A DNA stretch of 64,000 nucleotides, taken from Pseudoalteromonas sp. H71. Its GTDB lineage: Bacteria > Pseudomonadota > Gammaproteobacteria > Enterobacterales > Alteromonadaceae. The position numbers and the translations under genes are program-made. Below are positions 63,552 through 64,000 of the stretch, piece by piece (positions within the stretch are counted from its first letter, which is position 1; every line of letters begins with the position of its first letter). The stretch is taken from assembly GCF_001468485.1 (NCBI RefSeq), contig NZ_LODI01000005.1, positions 3,630-67,629 on the forward strand. Direction: 5' to 3'. The notes below the pieces were generated by a model. It did not search any database. It was not told the DNA's origin and saw only the letters and a program-made list of their open reading frames with translations.

Positions 63552-63782
63552 ATGGACAACACTACTCTTCAACAACTCGAACAACTGATCGATTCACTTA
63601 TTGAACGCAATAATCAATTACAAACTGATGTTGCTAGCTTAAAAGAGCAAAATAGTAAACTCGCTGATGATAACGAACTTTTACAACTAGAAGCGCTTGA
63701 AAACGAAGAAAAGCAAAAAGATGCCAGCACAACGTTATCTGGCTTACTAGATAAATTACAAAGCGCACAACAGGCTAGCTAA
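63552..63782 (+). CDS. TIGR02449 family coiled-coil protein
   Basis: 76 residues, almost wholly a heptad coiled coil ('LEQLIDSLIERNNQLQTDVA' and 'LKEQNSKLADDNELLQLEAL'). This short family is regularly encoded directly before zapA in Gammaproteobacteria and resembles ZapB in design. Its stop codon overlaps the zapA ATG (TAATG), so translation is coupled. A role in division is inferred from context only. Confidence 0.85.
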   Translation: MDNTTLQQLEQLIDSLIERNNQLQTDVASLKEQNSKLADDNELLQLEALENEEKQKDASTTLSGLLDKLQSAQQAS

Positions 63783-64000
63783 TGTCTGAGCTGCAAAACC
63801 AGCGGGTCACTGTTGAGTTGCTAGGTAAAGAGCAGCAATTTGCTTGTCCGCAAGGGCAAGAAGAGGCATTGATAGCAGCAGCTAAAAATCTAAACGACTT
63901 AGTTGAACAAATGAAACAGCGTTCAACCGTTCGAAACGATCAAAAAGCATTGCTTATGGCAGCACTTAATTTAAGCCACGATTTGCTTGAAGCAAAAACA
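63782..64000 (+). CDS. zapA: cell division protein ZapA, N-terminal part (runs off window)
   Basis: 73 codons before the window edge. 'VTVELLGKEQQFACPQGQEE' followed by 'LIAAAKNLNDLVEQMKQRS' is the ZapA N-terminal domain, which binds FtsZ and bundles its filaments at the division ring. The C-terminal coiled coil is outside the window. It is translationally coupled to the preceding coiled-coil gene. Confidence 0.93.
   Translation, partial: MSELQNQRVTVELLGKEQQFACPQGQEEALIAAAKNLNDLVEQMKQRSTVRNDQKALLMAALNLSHDLLEAKT

Overview
The window looks like a chromosomal segment of a marine gammaproteobacterium of the order Alteromonadales, most likely Pseudoalteromonas. This is inferred from protein similarity recalled from memory, AT-rich codon use, and gene orders such as dnaG-rpoD, dusB-fis, purH-purD, queA / tgt-yajC-secD-secF and ppk-ppx. 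No database search was run. Most of the window is core genome. There is no CRISPR array, no intact insertion sequence and no prophage.

Layout. 1-9 kb: the dnaG tail, rpoD, prmA, dusB-fis, a 162-bp inverted-repeat element, then purH, an exported methyltransferase and purD. 9-13 kb: a 7TM-sensor GGDEF-EAL protein and a DUF2797 zinc-finger protein. 12.8-23 kb is the accessory stretch: a deacetylase-like protein, a minus-strand serine hydrolase / glutamylcyclotransferase-like / LysE operon, and a possible xylanase remnant. It also holds an orphan secreted Cys-containing protein behind an 11-G tract, broken small genes, creA, an N-terminally truncated LysR gene beside a secreted cupin, and a small outer-membrane barrel. 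23-30 kb: tRNA-Ile(CAU), a YqaE-type peptide, a BON protein, suhB, and a solute-binding protein next to an EAL-CBS-GGDEF enzyme. 29.6-35.2 kb: secF, secD, yajC, tgt and queA, all on the minus strand.

35-52 kb is mainly signalling and phosphate handling: a REC-REC-PAS-GGDEF-EAL protein, oxyR, the low-affinity phosphate transporter pitA with its DUF47 partner, pstC-pstA-pstB-phoU, gcvR and ppk-ppx. Upstream of both pstC and ppk I see Pho-box-like 7-4-7 direct repeats followed 10 bp later by a -10 hexamer. This suggests that phosphate uptake and polyphosphate turnover are controlled together by PhoB. The pit operon instead has a perfect palindrome laid over its predicted -35 and spacer.

52-58.7 kb carries a Cus-type copper/silver efflux system (cusA, a cusB-cusF fusion, cusC) with a metal-binding-looking exported peptide upstream. 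58.7-64 kb: a PqiA-like protein coupled to an EAL-HDOD protein, a second orphan solute-binding protein, a PhnA/YjdM protein, rlmJ, a probable second repeat-family member, and the start of a zapA operon cut by the window end.

The most interesting signal is the poly-G tract at 16947-16957. It lies exactly between a -35-like and a -10-like hexamer in front of an uncharacterised exported protein, which is the architecture of a slipped-strand phase-variable promoter.
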